Origin: Pokkaliibacter plantistimulans
Lineage (GTDB): Bacteria; Pseudomonadota; Gammaproteobacteria; Pseudomonadales; Balneatricaceae
DNA: 51,262 nucleotides
Direction of reading: 5' to 3'
Assembly (NCBI RefSeq): GCF_003194385.1
Contig: NZ_LAPT01000092.1
Span: 1 to 51,262 of the forward strand
The notes under the pieces were generated by a model. It had not been told where the DNA came from, made no database searches, and saw only the letters and a list, made by a program, of their open reading frames with translations. Shown here one piece after another: positions 41,297 through 51,017 of the stretch; position 1 is the first letter of the stretch; each line of letters opens with the position of its first letter. The position numbers and the translations under genes were made by a program.

Positions 41297-42390
41297 TGCA
41301 GATCTATCTGGTCGGCGGAGCCGTACGGGACACATTGCTTGGTCGCCCCGTACTGGAGCGGGACTGGGTCGTGGTCGGTGCAACAGCGGAACAGATGCTG
41401 TCATTGGGTTATACCCAGGTAGGCAAGGATTTCCCCGTATTTCTGCACCCTCACAGCCATGAGGAGTACGCCCTTGCTCGCACCGAGCGCAAGTCAGGGC
41501 GTGGCTATACCGGCTTTGTCTGCCACGCCAGCCCTGATGTCAGTCTGGAAGAAGATCTCGCCCGTCGAGACCTGACCATCAATGCCATGGCCATGGATGA
41601 CCAGGGTCATATTGTCGATCCTTATGGTGGTCAGTCCGATCTGCAGCTTCGTCAGCTCCGTCATGTCTCCCCTGCGTTCAGCGAAGATCCGCTGCGTATC
41701 TTACGCGTTGCCCGCTTTGCTGCCCGCTATGCCGAACTGGGCTTTCAGGTAGCGCCTGCAACCAATGAGTTGATGCGCAGTATCAGTGCCTCCGGCGAGC
41801 TGGAAAGCTTAGTGCCAGAGCGCATCTGGAAAGAAATGAGCCGAGCCTTGATGGAGCCGAAACCGCAATGCTTTTTCCAGGTTCTGGCAACGGCCAATGC
41901 TCTCAGCGGTATTCTGCCGGGACTCTGCGACTGGCCCGACACGGGCGATGATCTATTGCAGCACGCAGTTACTGCGCAACTGCCGCTGGCTTGTCGCTAT
42001 GCCTTGCTGAGCTTGTTGAGCGAACAGCCTGAACGCTGGGCTGAACATCTGAAAGTCCCCAATGAGGAGCGACAGCTGGCACAGTTGCTGCGGCGTCAAG
42101 GCTCTGCCTGCTTACAGGCGGACAATGCAGAAGACTGGCTGACGGTTCTGGAGGGGTGTGATGCGCTGCGGCGGCCGGAGCGTTTTGCTCAGTTTCTGGC
42201 ATGCCTGCCAACACTCGCCGTATTCCACGGGCAGCCGGCACCCGCGGCTAACGCTATGCAGAATTGGCAAATGCGCCTGGCGCATATCAAAGCGGTAGAT
42301 GTTGCCCCACTGCTTGCACTGGGACTTAAAGGCAAAGATCTGGCTCAGCGCATTCGCAGTGAGCGACTGGCTATCTTACAAAGCCACTAG
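41296..42390 (+). CDS. cca: CCA-adding tRNA nucleotidyltransferase with altered catalytic motif
   Basis: 364 residues. Adds or repairs the 3' CCA of tRNAs. MQIYLVGGAVRDTLLGRPV, FPVFLHPHSHEEYALARTER, RRDLTINAMAMDDQG and SEDPLRILRVARFAARY clearly match class II bacterial Cca. Two things are odd. The first catalytic Asp (Asp21 of DRDWVVVG) is Glu here: ERDWVVVG, codon GAG at 41356. And the C-terminal HD phosphohydrolase domain of E. coli Cca (CHDLGKG) cannot be found; the corresponding region is ALLSLLSEQPERWAEH. The protein is about 50 residues shorter than the E. coli form. Coupled to glpE by a one-base overlap. Confidence 0.92.
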   Translation: MQIYLVGGAVRDTLLGRPVLERDWVVVGATAEQMLSLGYTQVGKDFPVFLHPHSHEEYALARTERKSGRGYTGFVCHASPDVSLEEDLARRDLTINAMAMDDQGHIVDPYGGQSDLQLRQLRHVSPAFSEDPLRILRVARFAARYAELGFQVAPATNELMRSISASGELESLVPERIWKEMSRALMEPKPQCFFQVLATANALSGILPGLCDWPDTGDDLLQHAVTAQLPLACRYALLSLLSEQPERWAEHLKVPNEERQLAQLLRRQGSACLQADNAEDWLTVLEGCDALRRPERFAQFLACLPTLAVFHGQPAPAANAMQNWQMRLAHIKAVDVAPLLALGLKGKDLAQRIRSERLAILQSH

Positions 42391-42403
42391 CGAAATGAGT
42401 TGA

Positions 42404-43009
42404 TCAGTCGTTACTTGTGAGCGGCTGCCAAAGCTCGCCCGGCATATCAGCAGGCAAAACCATGGCAGCAGTTTCAGGCCAGATAACGCTGCCTTGCTGG
42501 GAAATGACCCGCCCTTGCCACTGATAGTCTACGGTCCAGATACGCTGCTCGGTATCACTAAACTGCCGCCAACAGGTCTGATAGTCATCAGCGCTCCCCG
42601 GATGGGGCATCGCTCCCGCCACCTCGGCCATGGGCAGGAGCATGTGGGCGTAACTCAACAAATCCTTGCGCGGCAGGCTGAGCGTCGCAAAGCGCCCATG
42701 CCAGTCAGCATAGGTGAGAATATCGATGTCCAGGGTACGCGAACTGAACTTCACGGCATCACTGGGGCGACCATGACGCAACTCAATCTCACGCAGCCTG
42801 GCTGCCAGAGCATCCAGCGGTAGTTCAGTGGTGAAGCCAACCACCATGTTGAAAAACGCAGGGCCGTTAAAGCCCACAGCCGGGCTTTCATACACAGATG
42901 ACAACAGCAAATCACCAAAATGCTGCTGTAACTCGTCCAGACCTTGAGCAAGGTGAAACTCACGCTGCTGATTGGAGCCCAGACTGACAAATACGCTGAT
43001 CAACGCCAC
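42404..43009 (-). CDS. folK: 2-amino-4-hydroxy-6-hydroxymethyldihydropteridine pyrophosphokinase
   Basis: 201 residues. Transfers pyrophosphate from ATP to hydroxymethyldihydropterin in folate synthesis. FVSLGSNQQREFHLAQGL, YESPAVGFNGPAFFNMVVGF and the metal-binding SSRTLDIDILTY are present; IELRHGRPSDAVKFSSRTLD gives the conserved Arg residues. About 40 residues at the C-terminus extend beyond the usual 160-residue core and have no recognised motif. The start is GTG 43009 inside the folB 3' end (10-base overlap); TTG 43003 is an alternative. Confidence 0.9.
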   Translation of the reverse strand: MALISVFVSLGSNQQREFHLAQGLDELQQHFGDLLLSSVYESPAVGFNGPAFFNMVVGFTTELPLDALAARLREIELRHGRPSDAVKFSSRTLDIDILTYADWHGRFATLSLPRKDLLSYAHMLLPMAEVAGAMPHPGSADDYQTCWRQFSDTEQRIWTVDYQWQGRVISQQGSVIWPETAAMVLPADMPGELWQPLTSND

Positions 43010-43362
43010 TCACCCCGCTCAATTTCCACTCCCACTTCAGCGGCGCTGATCACTGCACCAGGCTTCGCTACCCGAACGCGTATCCACGGCAAGCGAAACT
43101 CACGCATGAGCAAATGGGCTACTTCTTCTGCCAGGGTTTCCACTAACTGAAACTCACTGCCGCCGACAAACTCGTGCAGGCGATCAGCGACCTCCTTGTA
43201 GCTTGGTGTGCAGTTGATATCGTCACCACTGGCTGCAGGGCGAATATCCGTCCCCAGATCCAGATCCAGTAACAGACGCTGTCTGATCTCCCGCTCCCAG
43301 TCGAACACACCGATAAGGGTTTCGATCGCCAGACCACGAATAAATACTTTGTCCATGCCCAT
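43000..43362 (-). CDS. folB: Dihydroneopterin aldolase
   Basis: 120 residues. Cleaves dihydroneopterin to hydroxymethyldihydropterin, the substrate of FolK. DKVFIRGLAIETLIGVFDWE carries the conserved Glu, YKEVADRLHEFVGGSEFQLV and ETLAEEVAHLL lie in the middle, and the catalytic Lys is in VRVAKPGAV. ATG 43362 is used; ATG two codons later is possible. folB-folK form an overlapping pair; both make successive steps. Confidence 0.94.
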   Translation of the reverse strand: MGMDKVFIRGLAIETLIGVFDWEREIRQRLLLDLDLGTDIRPAASGDDINCTPSYKEVADRLHEFVGGSEFQLVETLAEEVAHLLMREFRLPWIRVRVAKPGAVISAAEVGVEIERGEWR

Positions 43363-43532
43363 CCTCAGATGACGTTTGTGCGACTGGCACGTATGCTAGG
43401 CCCTGAACTGACGCCAACACGAGCCTTGCTGTAGCCAGAAGGCCCCCATCAGCAGCCACGAGCTTAAAGTCGTGGCAACTGCAAGGGACTGACACAGCAC
43501 CCTGACCACAATAACTGGCCGAGGACATCACC

Positions 43533-44108
43533 TTGCCCGAACTCCTGGTCTTAGCCGCCTTGCTTATCCTGGCCTACCTGCTTGGCTCGATGAACTCAGC
43601 CATTTTGATCTGTCGTTGTTTTAACTTGCCAGACCCACGCCAACATGGCTCCGGTAATCCAGGCGCGACCAATGTTTTACGCCTGGGGGGCAAGCTGCCT
43701 GCCCTGCTGACCCTTTGTGGCGATGTCAGCAAGGGTGTCATCCCCACGATAACCGCCGACTACTTGCATTTTTTACCATTGGGCCTGAGTTTAGTGGCCC
43801 TGGCTGCCGTAATGGGTCATCTGTTCCCAGTGTTTTTTGGTTTTGCCGGTGGGAAAGGCGTAGCGACAGCCTTCGGCAGCATATTAGCAATCAGCCTGCC
43901 TCTGGCTGTCAGCTTGTTACTTTGCTGGCTGGCAGGGGCCCGAGTGCTGCAACGCTCCTCAGGTGGAGCGCTTTGTGCGGCCTTAGCAGCACCGGTTCTA
44001 AGCTACTGGCTGGCACCAGCCTATCTGCCGTTGATGCTGGCATTATGCGCTATCTTGATGTTCCGTCATGGCGACAACTGGCGCAGCTGGCATCTGCCAC
44101 CCAAATAG
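43533..44108 (+). CDS. plsY: Acyl-phosphate:glycerol-3-phosphate acyltransferase
   Basis: 191 residues, polytopic inner-membrane enzyme that makes lysophosphatidate from acyl-phosphate. Family motifs are LLGSMNSAILICRCFNLPDP, RQHGSGNPGATNVLRLGGK and VMGHLFPVFFGFAGGKGVAT with the acyl-phosphate glycines. The start is TTG 43533: GAGG lies eight bases upstream, and the next ATG falls inside the conserved LGSMNSA motif. Convergent with tsaD, with only four bases between the genes. Confidence 0.94.
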   Translation: MPELLVLAALLILAYLLGSMNSAILICRCFNLPDPRQHGSGNPGATNVLRLGGKLPALLTLCGDVSKGVIPTITADYLHFLPLGLSLVALAAVMGHLFPVFFGFAGGKGVATAFGSILAISLPLAVSLLLCWLAGARVLQRSSGGALCAALAAPVLSYWLAPAYLPLMLALCAILMFRHGDNWRSWHLPPK

Positions 44109-44112
44109 CAGC

Positions 44113-45147
44113 TCAGCCAGCAGAGGGCGGCGTCAACTCACTCAGTGGCCAACGTGGACGAACCTGCACCTGCAAATCCTGTCGTTCCCCCGCCAGCAGC
44201 CGCTGGCAGCCCGCGTAGGCGATCATGGCGCCATTATCGGTACAAAACCTTGGCCGAGCATAAAACACTTCGCCCTGCATGGGGCGTAAAGCAGCTTCCA
44301 GTCGTTCACGCAGCGCCTTGTTAGCACTGACACCACCGGCAATGACCAGACGTTTCAAACGTGCTTCCTGTAAAGCGCGCTTACATTTGATGACCAGTGT
44401 GTCCACCACAGCATCCTGAAATGCCCAGCAGATATCGGCCTGGGTTTGCGGCTCCAACACTCCCTGCTGCTGATGATCAGTTACCGTATTTAGCACCGAT
44501 GTTTTCAGTCCGCTGAAGCTGAAATCAAGCCCTGGCCGGTTGGTCATGGGTCGGGGAAAAGTGAAGCGACCAGCAACGCCCTGCTCTGCCAATGCAGCAA
44601 CACGAGGTCCGCCAGGATAGCCCAGCCCCAACATCTTGGCAGTCTTATCGAATGCCTCGCCGGCAGCATCATCCAAAGACTCGCCCATCAAACGGTAACG
44701 GCCGATACCATCGACCCTCACCAATTGGGTATGCCCACCAGACACCAGCAACGCCAGGAAAGGGAAAGTGGGAGGATTATCTTCCAGCATCGGCGCCAGC
44801 AGGTGTCCCTCCATGTGATGCACACCGATAGCAGGGACACCCCAGGCCATTGCCAGACTGCGGGCGGTGGATGCACCGACAAGCAGGGCACCAATTAAGC
44901 CCGGGCCGGCGGTATAGGCCACACCATCTATCTGACCGCGGGGTAAACCTGCCTGAGCAAATACTTCACTGACCAGCGGTAACAACTTGCGTACGTGATC
45001 TCGCGAAGCCAGTTCCGGAACCACACCGCCAAACTCGGCATGCATTTCCACCTGAGAAAATAACGCATCGCCCAACAAGCCATGCTCTGAATCAAAAATC
45101 GCCACCCCTGTTTCATCACAGGAGGTTTCGATACCTAGTACACGCAT
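44113..45147 (-). CDS. tsaD: tRNA threonylcarbamoyladenosine transferase TsaD
   Basis: 344 residues. Transfers the threonylcarbamoyl group to A37 of ANN-decoding tRNAs with TsaB and TsaE. ASKHA-fold motifs are [35 protein letters not shown], metal ligands in [12 protein letters not shown], the nucleotide loop [10 protein letters not shown], and [16 protein letters not shown] plus [15 protein letters not shown] 45147 ([10 protein letters not shown]) is the family start; a TTG four codons earlier is less likely. Divergent from rpsU as in many gammaproteobacteria. Confidence 0.96.
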   Translation of the reverse strand: MRVLGIETSCDETGVAIFDSEHGLLGDALFSQVEMHAEFGGVVPELASRDHVRKLLPLVSEVFAQAGLPRGQIDGVAYTAGPGLIGALLVGASTARSLAMAWGVPAIGVHHMEGHLLAPMLEDNPPTFPFLALLVSGGHTQLVRVDGIGRYRLMGESLDDAAGEAFDKTAKMLGLGYPGGPRVAALAEQGVAGRFTFPRPMTNRPGLDFSFSGLKTSVLNTVTDHQQQGVLEPQTQADICWAFQDAVVDTLVIKCKRALQEARLKRLVIAGGVSANKALRERLEAALRPMQGEVFYARPRFCTDNGAMIAYAGCQRLLAGERQDLQVQVRPRWPLSELTPPSAG

Positions 45148-45278
45148 GAGTTGGCCCAAAAAACCGTAAATAGATAGATAGAAGGAAGCGCCAGAACCAT
45201 ATCAATGACGGCCTGAGCGCGCCTCGCATGGCAACGGAGTAAATCCAGGAAGGGGTTCACGCCGAATAGCAGGGCGTT

Positions 45279-45306
45279 ATCATACCAGCACCCTATGGGG
45301 AGCCAA
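45279..45306 (-). promoter_or_regulatory. Candidate tsaD promoter
   Basis: On the minus strand TTGGCT (45306-45301), 16-bp spacer, TATGAT (45284-45279) preceded by an extended TGG. It predicts a leader of about 125 nt. Confidence 0.5.
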
Positions 45307-45393
45307 AGGCACTTGTCACGAGATTAATACGCGCACTTACAGCAACTGAGGTAGTGGGAAAACAAGTTTAACAACAAGAGCAACAGCCAAGAG

Positions 45394-45422
45394 TTTACAG
45401 TTAGGGCTGAGGCATCTAGAAT
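45394..45422 (+). promoter_or_regulatory. rpsU promoter
   Basis: TTTACA (45394-45399), 17-bp spacer, TAGAAT (45417-45422). The predicted start, about 45428-45430, coincides with the leader hairpin. Confidence 0.65.
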
Positions 45423-45427
45423 AACCG

Positions 45428-45453
45428 CGCCCGTTTCTGGGCGTTATTTTTTT
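45428..45453 (+). promoter_or_regulatory. Terminator-shaped hairpin at the 5' end of the rpsU transcript
   Basis: CGCCC (45428-45432) pairs with GGGCG (45439-45443), followed by TTATTTTTTT. It is shaped like an intrinsic terminator but begins at the predicted transcription start, 25 nt before rpsU ATG. It either terminates transcripts entering from upstream or acts as a 5' structure of the rpsU mRNA. Confidence 0.65.
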
Positions 45454-45478
45454 AAACCAACCATACGAAGGAAGTTAA

Positions 45479-45694
45479 ATGCCTAGCGTAAAAGTTAAAG
45501 ATAACGAGCCGTTTGACGTAGCCCTGCGTCGTTTCAAGCGTTCCTGCGAAAAAGCAGGTGTTCTGGCTGAAGTTCGTCGCCGCGAATGCTACGAAAAGCC
45601 CACTACTATCCGTAAGCGTGAAGCTGCCGCTGCTGTTAAGCGTCACCTGAAAAAGCTGTCTCGCGAACAGCGTCGCATGCAGCGCCTGTACTAA
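45479..45694 (+). CDS. rpsU: 30S ribosomal protein S21
   Basis: 71 residues, the standard length. [40 protein letters not shown] and [14 protein letters not shown] are near-invariant in gammaproteobacteria. S21 sits by the anti-Shine-Dalgarno helix of 16S rRNA and is needed for initiation. AAGGAAG lies five to six bases before ATG. It is the first gene of the rpsU-yqeY-dnaG-rpoD cluster. Confidence 0.98.
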   Translation: MPSVKVKDNEPFDVALRRFKRSCEKAGVLAEVRRRECYEKPTTIRKREAAAAVKRHLKKLSREQRRMQRLY

Positions 45695-45773
45695 GTTACA
45701 GCTGCAAGCAAGCCTGTCCCGCTGCAGGTGACAGATGCCTAGCGAAGCAAGGCGAAAGCCAAGCATACCGCAG

Positions 45774-45810
45774 CGACTGAATGTCGTTGGCAACATAGAT
45801 ACTTCAGTCG
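45774..45810 (+). other. Stem-loop between rpsU and yqeY
   Basis: CGACTGAA (45774-45781) pairs with TTCAGTCG (45803-45810); smaller pairing TGT/ACA occurs inside. No T-run, so an mRNA-stability or processing element is likelier than a terminator. Confidence 0.45.
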
Positions 45811-45869
45811 TTCCGGCCAACTGCCGAACGGCCTGATGACAGAATTCACCCCAATGTGTGGATATGGGC

Positions 45870-46322
45870 ATGTCAGATACCGGATTGAAACACAGCATCA
45901 CTGAAGCAATGAAAGCAGCGATGCGTGCACGTGACCAGAAACGCCTGGGCACCATCCGTCTGATGCTGGCAGACATTAAACGCATTGAAGTTGACGAACG
46001 AATCGAACTTGATGACGCCCGCATTCTTGCCGTGCTGGACAAAATGCAGAAGCAGCGTCGCGATTCCATTGAGCAGTTTGCTCAAGCCGGTCGCCAGGAC
46101 CTAGTCGACATTGAGACCGCCGAAATGGAGGTGATCCAAACTTTTCTTCCAGCACCTTTCACCGATGAAGAACTGGAAATACTTATCGAGCAAGCTATCA
46201 CTGAGTCCGGCGCTGAATCCGCCAAAGACATGGGCAAAGTGATGGGGCTGCTGAAACAGCGTGCCCAGGGCCGTGCCGATATGACAGCTATCAATAAAAA
46301 GGTGAAAGCACGCTTGGGCTAA
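45870..46322 (+). CDS. yqeY: GatB/YqeY domain-containing protein
   Basis: 150 residues. It matches the stand-alone YqeY family: ITEAMKAAMRARDQKRLGTI, KRIEVDERIELDDARILAVL, YQ-type RQDLVDIETAEMEVIQTFLP and a C-terminal KVMGLLKQRAQGRADMTAIN. The domain binds tRNA in GatB of amidotransferases, but the free protein has no proven activity. Between rpsU and dnaG, its usual location in Pseudomonas-like genomes. Start ATG 45870 is preferred; ATG 45864 or GTG 45858 in the same frame are possible. Confidence 0.9.
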   Translation: MSDTGLKHSITEAMKAAMRARDQKRLGTIRLMLADIKRIEVDERIELDDARILAVLDKMQKQRRDSIEQFAQAGRQDLVDIETAEMEVIQTFLPAPFTDEELEILIEQAITESGAESAKDMGKVMGLLKQRAQGRADMTAINKKVKARLG

Positions 46323-46360
46323 AATGTCCCGGAGCGTATACCACAGCGCCACAGTGAATC

Positions 46361-46389
46361 TTATCAGTTGATAATTTTTTACTTATCAA
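46361..46389 (+). terminator. AT-rich hairpin with T-run between yqeY and dnaG
   Basis: TTATCA (46361-46366) and TGATAA (46369-46374) are followed by TTTTTT. The same TTGATAA can instead pair with TTATCAA at 46383-46389. It is a weak, probably partial terminator, in a position comparable to the internal terminator ahead of dnaG in E. coli. Confidence 0.45.
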
Positions 46390-46449
46390 CCGCTATCTGC
46401 AGCCAGCAATATTGTACGTAAGGCTGGCTGCTGCTAGTTTCTTTGATGC

Positions 46450-46477
46450 TTAGCCATCTGAGATTAAGCCTTATATA
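46450..46477 (+). promoter_or_regulatory. Possible internal dnaG promoter
   Basis: TTAGCC (46450-46455), 16-bp spacer, TATATA (46472-46477). The -35 is poor. The 26-bp dyad that follows would overlap the start site. Confidence 0.3.
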
Positions 46478-46502
46478 GCTTGGCAAGTGCACTTGCAAAG
46501 CT
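46477..46502 (+). promoter_or_regulatory. 26-bp dyad upstream of dnaG
   Basis: AGCTTGGCAAGTG (46477-46489) and CACTTGCAAAGCT (46490-46502) are inverted with one mismatch in 13, centred 64 bp before the dnaG start. As DNA it looks like an operator; as RNA it folds as an 11-bp stem with a 4-nt loop. Confidence 0.65.
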
Positions 46503-46553
46503 GATTTGAGGCTCAGTTATCTCGCCCACTACCGAGCAGCACCGCCTAACATC

Positions 46554-48575
46554 ATGGCAGGAAAAATTCCTCAACGTTTTATCGATGACTTGTTATCGCG
46601 CACCGATATTGTCGATGTCATTGATGAGCGCGTGCCGCTGAAAAAGACAGGTAAAAACTACTCAGCCTGCTGTCCGTTCCATCAGGAAAAGTCCCCATCG
46701 TTCTCTGTCAGCCCCGACAAACAGTTCTACTACTGCTTTGGCTGTGGCGCTTCTGGCAACGCGCTTGGCTTTATCATGGAGTATGACCGCGTCGAATTTC
46801 GTGGCGCAGTCGAGACATTGGCACAGCGTGCCGGGCTTGAAATCCCAACGGAAGCCCAGGACAACGACAGCAAGGAAGACAAGCAGACACCCATTCTGGC
46901 CATACTGGAAGAGGTCGCCGAGTGGTATAGCCTGCAGCTGAAGGAGCACCTTCAACGCGATAAAGCGATCAGCTATCTGCGTAAGCGCGGCCTCACCGGG
47001 CAAACAGCCAAAGCATTTGGCATAGGCTTTGCGCCGCCTGGCTGGGATAACGTACTGTCCCGTTTTGGCACCACGGCAGCCCGACGTCAGGCACTGATTG
47101 ACGCGGGACTGCTGATCGACAAGCCTGAAGAAGGCAGGTGTTATGACCGTTTCCGCGACCGCATCATGTTCCCCATACGCAACAGCAAGGGCAAGATCAT
47201 CGGTTTTGGCGGTCGGGTATTGACCAATGAAAAACCTAAGTACCTGAACTCACCGGAGACTCCCGTTTTCCATAAGAATCAGGAACTGTATGGCCTCTAT
47301 GAGGCGCGCAAGTACTGTAAACGACTGGAACGCTTCGTCATTGTCGAAGGCTACATGGATGTAGTGATGCTAGGCCAACATGGCCTGCACGAGGCCGTTG
47401 CAACTCTGGGTACGGCGACTAGCGATACTCATCTGCGCACCCTCTTCCGCCGCGTGGAAGAAATTGTATTCTGCTTCGATGGCGATGAAGCGGGGCGTAA
47501 AGCTGCCGAGCGCGCACTCATGACCGTGCTACCACTAATGGAAGATGGTCGGCAGGCCCGCTTCCTTTTCCTTCCTGATGGTGAAGATCCCGACAGTCTG
47601 ATCCAACAGGAAGGCCTTGAGGCATTCCAACGCCGCCTGAATCGGGCACAAAGCTTCTCTGATTTCCTTTTTGATCACCTCCAGGGCGGAGAGGTGCCAG
47701 ACACTGCTGAAGCCAAAGCAATGCTGAGCAAGCGTGCACTACCACTGATTGCCCAGATTAAAGAAGGCATCCTCAAGCAGCTGCTGATGGATAATCTGGC
47801 CCATCTCACTGGCATGGACAGCCAACGCTTGCAGCAATGGCTGGAACACGATCAGCCTGCCCCCATCAAAGACATCAACGCTTATCAGGAGCCTGCCTGG
47901 GACGAGGCCCATCCAGCAGAATACGCTGACTATGCGCCAATAGGCATGCCTGCAGCAGATGACAATGAGTTTGGCTATCCACCCTATTACACCGAAGATG
48001 AAGAGGCCTTCTCCTCTCCAATGCCATTAACTGGTAAAAAGGAATGGAAGAAAAAAGGCGGTAAAAAGCAAAAAGGGGAATGGAAAAAATCAGCTGCAAA
48101 ACACGAAAAAGAAGAACCCATAGGCAAGGTCGTGCGCATGACCCCTTGCCGAGCAGCGGTGCTGACTCTCATTCGCAGCCCAGAAGCCTTGGCCGATCTT
48201 GATATCGACCTCAACTATCTGCACTCCTTTGCCGATAGCGAAATTCATTTCCTGCTGGAACTGATCACCTATTTGCGACATCAACCAGAAGCAGGATTTG
48301 CAGATCTCGCTGCACATTTTGACTTTGCCAATAACCCAAGTTGCCGATTCCTCAATCAGCTGTCAGAAATCAGCTATCAGGCTGATGCCGATGACGGACA
48401 ACGCTACTTGCGCAGCAATCTCATACGATTACAGATTGATGCAATTCAGCAGCAATATGAGTCATTGCAGGAAAAGCTTCTCAAGCAGATCCGCTTTACT
48501 GAAGAAGAGAAACAACAGTACCGGGATTTGCAGCCAAAACGGTTGGAGCTGCAACAACTTCTCAAGGGTCAATAA
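46554..48575 (+). CDS. dnaG: DNA primase
   Basis: 673 residues. Synthesises RNA primers at the replication fork with DnaB. The zinc-binding domain has CCPFHQEKSPSFSVSP and YCFGCGASGNALGF. The TOPRIM core has the metal-binding FVIVEGYMDVVMLGQHG and CFDGDEAGRKAAERA, and an RNA-polymerase-like GRVLTNEKPKYLNSPETPVF region. The C-terminal helicase-binding domain follows an unusual lysine/glutamate-rich linker near 496-525 (KKEWKKKGGKKQKGEWKK), making the protein longer than the 581-residue E. coli enzyme. ATG 46554 (MAGKIPQRFI) is the family start; upstream codons from 46506 are not conserved. Confidence 0.96.
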   Translation: MAGKIPQRFIDDLLSRTDIVDVIDERVPLKKTGKNYSACCPFHQEKSPSFSVSPDKQFYYCFGCGASGNALGFIMEYDRVEFRGAVETLAQRAGLEIPTEAQDNDSKEDKQTPILAILEEVAEWYSLQLKEHLQRDKAISYLRKRGLTGQTAKAFGIGFAPPGWDNVLSRFGTTAARRQALIDAGLLIDKPEEGRCYDRFRDRIMFPIRNSKGKIIGFGGRVLTNEKPKYLNSPETPVFHKNQELYGLYEARKYCKRLERFVIVEGYMDVVMLGQHGLHEAVATLGTATSDTHLRTLFRRVEEIVFCFDGDEAGRKAAERALMTVLPLMEDGRQARFLFLPDGEDPDSLIQQEGLEAFQRRLNRAQSFSDFLFDHLQGGEVPDTAEAKAMLSKRALPLIAQIKEGILKQLLMDNLAHLTGMDSQRLQQWLEHDQPAPIKDINAYQEPAWDEAHPAEYADYAPIGMPAADDNEFGYPPYYTEDEEAFSSPMPLTGKKEWKKKGGKKQKGEWKKSAAKHEKEEPIGKVVRMTPCRAAVLTLIRSPEALADLDIDLNYLHSFADSEIHFLLELITYLRHQPEAGFADLAAHFDFANNPSCRFLNQLSEISYQADADDGQRYLRSNLIRLQIDAIQQQYESLQEKLLKQIRFTEEEKQQYRDLQPKRLELQQLLKGQ

Positions 48576-48699
48576 TCAAATAACCCTTGAAAAAACGGCG
48601 ACTTGGCACAATTAAGCTACAATACTTGCCTGACCCCCTCCAGAGTCAGATAAAGTTCACCTCTTGTGATACAGGCTGGAACTGGGAGCCGCACCCTTC

Positions 48700-48729
48700 T
48701 GGCACAAAAAACCGTCTATAGGTTATAAT
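48700..48729 (+). promoter_or_regulatory. Candidate rpoD promoter
   Basis: A consensus TATAAT (48724-48729) lies 45 bp before the rpoD start. The best -35 is TGGCAC (48700-48705) at 18 bp, which is poor. It would give rpoD a transcript of its own besides readthrough from dnaG. Confidence 0.5.
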
Positions 48730-48773
48730 ATGCGGCTTTGTTCCTCACTCGCGTCACGTTCTATAGGGTATCT

Positions 48774-50630
<1,857 letters not shown>

Positions 50631-50652
50631 TCGCTAAGCACGAAATGCAGAA

Positions 50653-50679
50653 CAAAAACCCACCCTGGTGGGTTTTTGT
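50653..50679 (+). terminator. rpoD terminator
   Basis: CCCAC (50659-50663), loop CCTG, GTGGG (50668-50672), extended by AAAAA/TTTTT pairing and followed by TTTTTGTG, 22 nt after the rpoD stop. Confidence 0.92.
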
Positions 50680-50732
50680 GCATTTAGCCTGCTTATATCG
50701 TAAAAAAATCAACAGTTTAGTATTAAAGAGTG

Positions 50733-50761
50733 TTGGCACTGCTGCACTGCATCGGTATAAT
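50733..50761 (+). promoter_or_regulatory. tRNA-Ile2 promoter
   Basis: TTGGCA (50733-50738), 17-bp spacer, consensus TATAAT (50756-50761), then the G+C-rich discriminator CGCTGCCG typical of stringently controlled stable-RNA promoters. The tRNA begins 13 nt downstream of the -10. Confidence 0.85.
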
Positions 50762-50773
50762 CGCTGCCGTTTC

Positions 50774-50849
<76 letters not shown>

Positions 50850-50864
50850 TATACCTGTTTATAG

Positions 50865-50944
50865 CTGTCTCTATCTGTCTATGAACACCCCTCAAGAGCC
50901 CGCCATATGCGGGCTTTGTTGTCTCTGGCTGTCTCTCCCTGTCT
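50865..50944 (+). repeat. Five phased CTGTCT repeats between tRNA and integrase
   Basis: CTGTCT occurs at 50865, 50875, 50929 and 50939, and TTGTCT at 50919. Spacing inside each group is exactly 10 bp, one helical turn. Possible arm-type integrase or excisionase binding sites. Confidence 0.65.
50897..50920 (+). terminator. tRNA terminator
   Basis: AGCCCGC (50897-50903), loop CATAT, GCGGGCT (50909-50915), then TTGTTGT. It lies inside the phased repeat array. Confidence 0.7.
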
Positions 50945-51017
50945 ATCCCTATCATTGAAATTTTTGTATGCCTATGTGTATTCTCAGGTCTGATTTGAAC
51001 CGGAGGCATACAAGCTC

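Noticed and set aside
48700..48723. Sigma-54 promoter (TGGCAC) upstream of rpoD
   Set aside because: The required GC element at -12 with correct spacing is absent, while a TATAAT is present.
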